A stretch of 25,058 bases of DNA from Mxb001 sp051007175 (GTDB taxonomy: Bacteria; Actinomycetota; Actinomycetes; S36-B12), in the NCBI GenBank assembly GCA_051007175.1, contig JBPCSL010000018.1:1-25058 (forward strand), given 5' to 3'. How positions within the stretch are numbered: the first letter of the stretch is position 1; every line of letters begins with the position of its first letter. Positions 22,488-25,058 of the stretch are shown in pieces. Both the position numbers and the translations under genes were made by a program. The notes below the pieces were generated by a model. The model saw only the letters and a list, made by a program, of their open reading frames with translations, searched no databases and had not been told where the DNA came from.

Positions 22488-23345
22488 ATGCCGACCGCCG
22501 CACTGGCTCCTCGCGTCCGCGCGTCGGTCGATGGCCTGAATGGGCGAGCGGGTGTCTACCTCCGTCATCTCGGCACGGGCGAGGAGGTGTGCGTCGAGTC
22601 CGATGCGATCTTCCCCGCTGCGTGCATGGTCAAGGTGCCGATCCTGCTCACGCTCCTGCAGCGTGTCGTCGATGGCGAGCTCGACTGGGAATCCACCTAC
22701 ACGGTGACGCCCGACCGGAGTTACGGGCTCGATCAGGTGGTGGATCGCCTGCGTGTCGGATCGCAGATCGAGCTCGCCGAGCTCGTCCACCTCATGGTGA
22801 GCGTCTCGGATGTCGCTGCGGGCCTGTGGTGCCAGGAGATCGCCGGAGGCGGCGAGCGGGTCAATGCGTGGCTCGCGGATCGCGGGTACGCCGTGACCCG
22901 CATCAACTCCCGCACGCCGGGCCGCGAGGCCGAGTTCGAGCGATGGGGCTGGGGCCAGATCACCCCTCGCGAGGCATGCGACCTGCTCGTGTCCATCCGC
23001 GAACGCCGTGCGGTGTCTCCCGCGGCGGACGCCCACGCTGATCGCATCCTCTCGGCCACCCTGTTCATCCAGGATTCCATCGCCGCGCTCCCGACGGATG
23101 TGCACGTCATCCTCAAGACCGGTGCCGTGGACCGCTCGCGCAGTGAGGTCCTGCTCGTCGCCGCGGAGGGGGGCACCTATGCATGCTGCACGATGACCGA
23201 CGACCTGGCCGATCAGTCCTGGGGTCTCGACAATGCCGGGATGGTGCTGCTCCGGGAGGTCACCGGCCTGGCCTGGGAGCACTGGGGAGACGGAGCCAGG
23301 ACTGGGCCGCCGGATCCGTGGCCTCCCCCCGTGGCCGCCCCATGA
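22488..23345 (+). CDS. Class A beta-lactamase-like protein with Cys at the nucleophile position
   Basis: The 285-residue protein has the order of motifs of the class A penicillin-recognising fold: CMVK at 46-49 where SxxK is expected, SDV at 107-109 where SDN is expected, and KTG at 210-212 intact. The codon for residue 46 is TGC. There is no signal peptide, so it is probably cytoplasmic and unlikely to be a true antibiotic-resistance enzyme. The lysine of motif 1 and KTG suggest a retained active-site pocket with a possible Cys nucleophile, or a binding role. It starts at ATG 22488, six bases after TACAGT, without a Shine-Dalgarno sequence. Its stop overlaps the next gene (ATGA). Confidence 0.8.
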   Translation: MPTAALAPRVRASVDGLNGRAGVYLRHLGTGEEVCVESDAIFPAACMVKVPILLTLLQRVVDGELDWESTYTVTPDRSYGLDQVVDRLRVGSQIELAELVHLMVSVSDVAAGLWCQEIAGGGERVNAWLADRGYAVTRINSRTPGREAEFERWGWGQITPREACDLLVSIRERRAVSPAADAHADRILSATLFIQDSIAALPTDVHVILKTGAVDRSRSEVLLVAAEGGTYACCTMTDDLADQSWGLDNAGMVLLREVTGLAWEHWGDGARTGPPDPWPPPVAAP

Positions 23346-24766
23346 CGCCGGAGGATGCCTCGGCCGTCCTCGCCGAGCAGATGGACCGGGCCCGCGTGGA
23401 GCAGGGCCTGCCCTGTGTCGTCTTCGGCCTGGTGCGGGCGGGCCAGCCGCTGTCGTTTGGCGCAAGCATCGAGCCGGGGCAGCCCACGGTCGACGAGTCG
23501 ACGAGATTCCGCGCATCGTCGCTCACCAAGAGCGTGACCGCTGCGACGACACTCGTCCTGCGCGACAGGGGCCTTCTGGAGCTGGATGCGCCGCTGGGGC
23601 GCTACCTTCCGTGGGCTACGGCGTTCGCGTGGGGCGCAGAGCCGATCCGCATCCGCCACCTCCTCACCATGACGGCCGGATTCCCGACGGATGACCCGTG
23701 GATCGACGAGCTCGACGATCTCTCGGAGGTCGGCCTCGATGACCTGCTCGCGAACGGCGCCTCGCTGTGCCGCACTCCCGGCAGCGACTACGAGTACTCG
23801 AATGTGGGGTATGCCCTGCTGGGCCGCGTCATCTCCTCGGTCACGGGCCAGGACTATCGCGACGTGGTGGCGCAGGAGATCCTCGGCCCGGTGGGGATGG
23901 GGGATTCGGGCTTCGCCGTCCCCGACAGCGCGAGACGGGTCCTCGGGCATCGCAGCGTGGGGGATGAGCGCCGTGCCCAGGAGGAGGAGATCCCGGTCGG
24001 CGCCTTCGCACCGTCGGGGGGGCTGTGGAGTTCGACGCGCGATCTCGCCCGGTGGCTCGGCTGCCTGCAGTCGGCAGCCTCGGGGGAGGCGGGCCTCGGC
24101 ATTGCGCCGCACGTGGCCCGTGAGATGTCCTCCCCGCGCACCGTCGTGCGCCTCGATCGACGCAAGGTGGCCGACGAGGACATTGCCGTCGCCCATGCCT
24201 ACGGCATGGGGCTCTTCTCGAGCACGTATTCCGATATAGGCCGGGTGGTCTTCCATCAGGGGGGTTCCCCGGGATTCGGCGCGGAATTGCGCTGGCATCC
24301 CGCGTCCGGGTGGGGGGTGGTCGCCATGGCCAATCAGGGCTATCCCGTCCTGCAGCATCCGGCGCGGCGCACGCTCCAGGCCATTGTCGGACCCGACATC
24401 GAGAGCGTGCGCACCCGTGAGGCTCACCGCGTCATGTGGCCCGCCACCGCTCGGGCCATGGAGTGGGCCGAGGACCTGGTCCGCCATTGGGACGATGCCG
24501 ACTACGAGCGCATGGCCGCGCCGACCCTGGACCGCCAAGTCACCCGCGACGCCCGGCGGTCCCGATGCGATCGCCTGCTCCAGGAGGTCGGACCCTTCGC
24601 GCGAGATGCGCTCTCACTCCGATCGACATCGCCGGCCCATGCGCTGTGGCGCATCGTGGGCGAGCGCGGTGAGGCATGGCTCGAGGTGCTCCTCACGCCC
24701 GAGGCTCCCCCGCGCGTGCAGCAGTGGGGCATCCTCGGCGATCCGGGCGACGCCCGAGTGATCTGA
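23342..24766 (+). CDS. Class C beta-lactamase-related serine hydrolase with extra C-terminal domain
   Basis: The 474-residue protein keeps all three class C/esterase motifs: SLTK (60-63), YSN (152-154) and HQG (305-307). No signal peptide is seen, unlike secreted AmpC enzymes, so a cytoplasmic esterase or peptidase on an unknown substrate is more likely. Residues about 360-474 form an additional C-terminal region with GERGEAWLEVLLTPEAPPRVQ near the end, resembling NTF2-like auxiliary domains attached to some proteins of this family (inference). ATG 23342 overlaps the preceding gene by four bases, so the two hydrolases are probably made together. Confidence 0.85.
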   Translation: MTPEDASAVLAEQMDRARVEQGLPCVVFGLVRAGQPLSFGASIEPGQPTVDESTRFRASSLTKSVTAATTLVLRDRGLLELDAPLGRYLPWATAFAWGAEPIRIRHLLTMTAGFPTDDPWIDELDDLSEVGLDDLLANGASLCRTPGSDYEYSNVGYALLGRVISSVTGQDYRDVVAQEILGPVGMGDSGFAVPDSARRVLGHRSVGDERRAQEEEIPVGAFAPSGGLWSSTRDLARWLGCLQSAASGEAGLGIAPHVAREMSSPRTVVRLDRRKVADEDIAVAHAYGMGLFSSTYSDIGRVVFHQGGSPGFGAELRWHPASGWGVVAMANQGYPVLQHPARRTLQAIVGPDIESVRTREAHRVMWPATARAMEWAEDLVRHWDDADYERMAAPTLDRQVTRDARRSRCDRLLQEVGPFARDALSLRSTSPAHALWRIVGERGEAWLEVLLTPEAPPRVQQWGILGDPGDARVI

Positions 24767-24792
24767 TCGGCGTACCGCCTAGGGTGATCGGC
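24765..24792 (+). promoter_or_regulatory. Possible tsaB start signals: -10 box inside a 7-bp direct repeat
   Basis: TAGGGT (24780-24785) is seven bases before the tsaB ATG, the leaderless spacing, but AGGGTG (24781-24786) could instead act as a Shine-Dalgarno sequence. GATCGGC occurs at 24765-24771 and again at 24786-24792, 21 bp apart, that is about two helical turns. Which signal operates cannot be decided from sequence. Confidence 0.35.
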
Positions 24793-25058
24793 ATGCTCGT
24801 CCTCGCCATCGACACGGCGACCGAGGCCACATCGGTAGCGGTGGTCGACGACACGGTGCGCGTCGAGTGCCATGTCGTCGAGGGACGCCGCCATGCCGAG
24901 GTCATCGCACCGCTCATCCGGCAGGCCCTGAGGGAGGCCGGAGTCGCCCCCGCGGACATCGCGCTCGTCGCCTGCGGTGTCGGTCCTGGCCCCTTCACCG
25001 GGCTGCGCGTCGGAATCGCGACGGCGCTCGCCTTCGGAGCCGCACGAGACATCCCCGT
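24793..25058 (+). CDS. tsaB: tRNA threonylcarbamoyladenosine biosynthesis protein TsaB, 5' part
   Basis: The window ends inside this gene after 88 codons. The readable protein starts MLVLAIDTATEATSVAVVDD, the ASKHA-fold phosphate-binding strand of TsaB, and contains GPGPFTGLRVGIATA, the family signature. TsaB pairs with TsaD as a scaffold and works with TsaE in t6A37 synthesis. In other actinobacteria tsaB follows tsaE closely, with rimI and tsaD next; here three unrelated genes intervene. The start is ATG 24793. Confidence 0.95.
   Translation, partial: MLVLAIDTATEATSVAVVDDTVRVECHVVEGRRHAEVIAPLIRQALREAGVAPADIALVACGVGPGPFTGLRVGIATALAFGAARDIP

Noticed and set aside
21368..23041. 557-codon plus-strand frame spanning tsaE, the GNAT gene and the first hydrolase
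   Set aside because: It crosses three genes with convincing protein families in other frames and has no family motifs.

Overview
This is a high-GC, strongly coding window from a chromosome of a member of the Actinomycetota. The evidence is the uninterrupted spc/alpha ribosomal-protein order, zinc-type (C+) S14, S4 and L36, a short-LID adenylate kinase, frequent GTG starts, 4-bp GTGA/ATGA gene overlaps, and several promoters whose -10 box lies 6-7 nt before the start codon, as in actinobacterial leaderless mRNAs. The sequence alone does not support an assignment to genus or order. No mobile element, CRISPR array, tRNA or rRNA was seen.

Positions 1-9600 hold the end of rplE, then rpsZ-rpsH-rplF-rplR-rpsE-rpmD-rplO-secY-adk-map and infA-rpmJ-rpsM-rpsK-rpsD-rpoA-rplQ, all on the plus strand. 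The run closes at a near-perfect 40-bp palindrome, the best terminator in the window. It supplies ribosomal proteins, the Sec channel, nucleotide balance, N-terminal Met removal, IF1 and the RNA polymerase alpha subunit. The long gaps (rplO-secY, map-infA, rpmJ-rpsM) are not empty: each holds clustered inverted repeats that could fold as mRNA leaders.

Positions 9615-14555 hold truA, an ABC-F ATPase, rplM-rpsI behind a recognisable promoter and a hairpin-rich leader, and glmM with a TTG start. Positions 14541-21603 hold a minus-strand DUF389 membrane protein, glmS on a probably leaderless transcript, a fused NAD(P)HX epimerase/dehydratase, alr, a membrane-anchored alpha/beta hydrolase and tsaE. 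glmM and glmS supply UDP-GlcNAc precursors and alr supplies D-alanine, so this is a peptidoglycan-precursor and metabolite-repair block.

Positions 21584-25058 are the most unusual part. tsaE and tsaB, usually close partners for t6A37 tRNA modification, are separated by a minus-strand tandem GNAT protein and two translationally coupled penicillin-recognising-fold proteins without signal peptides. The first has Cys where the catalytic Ser should be (CMVK in place of SxxK) and SDV in place of SDN. The second keeps all three class C motifs. The GNAT gene and this pair diverge from what looks like a symmetric bidirectional promoter with overlapping -10 boxes, each 6 nt from its ATG. No wholly new system is demonstrated. 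The best leads are this hydrolase pair, the divergent leaderless promoter, and the structured leaders of secY, rpsM and rplM.
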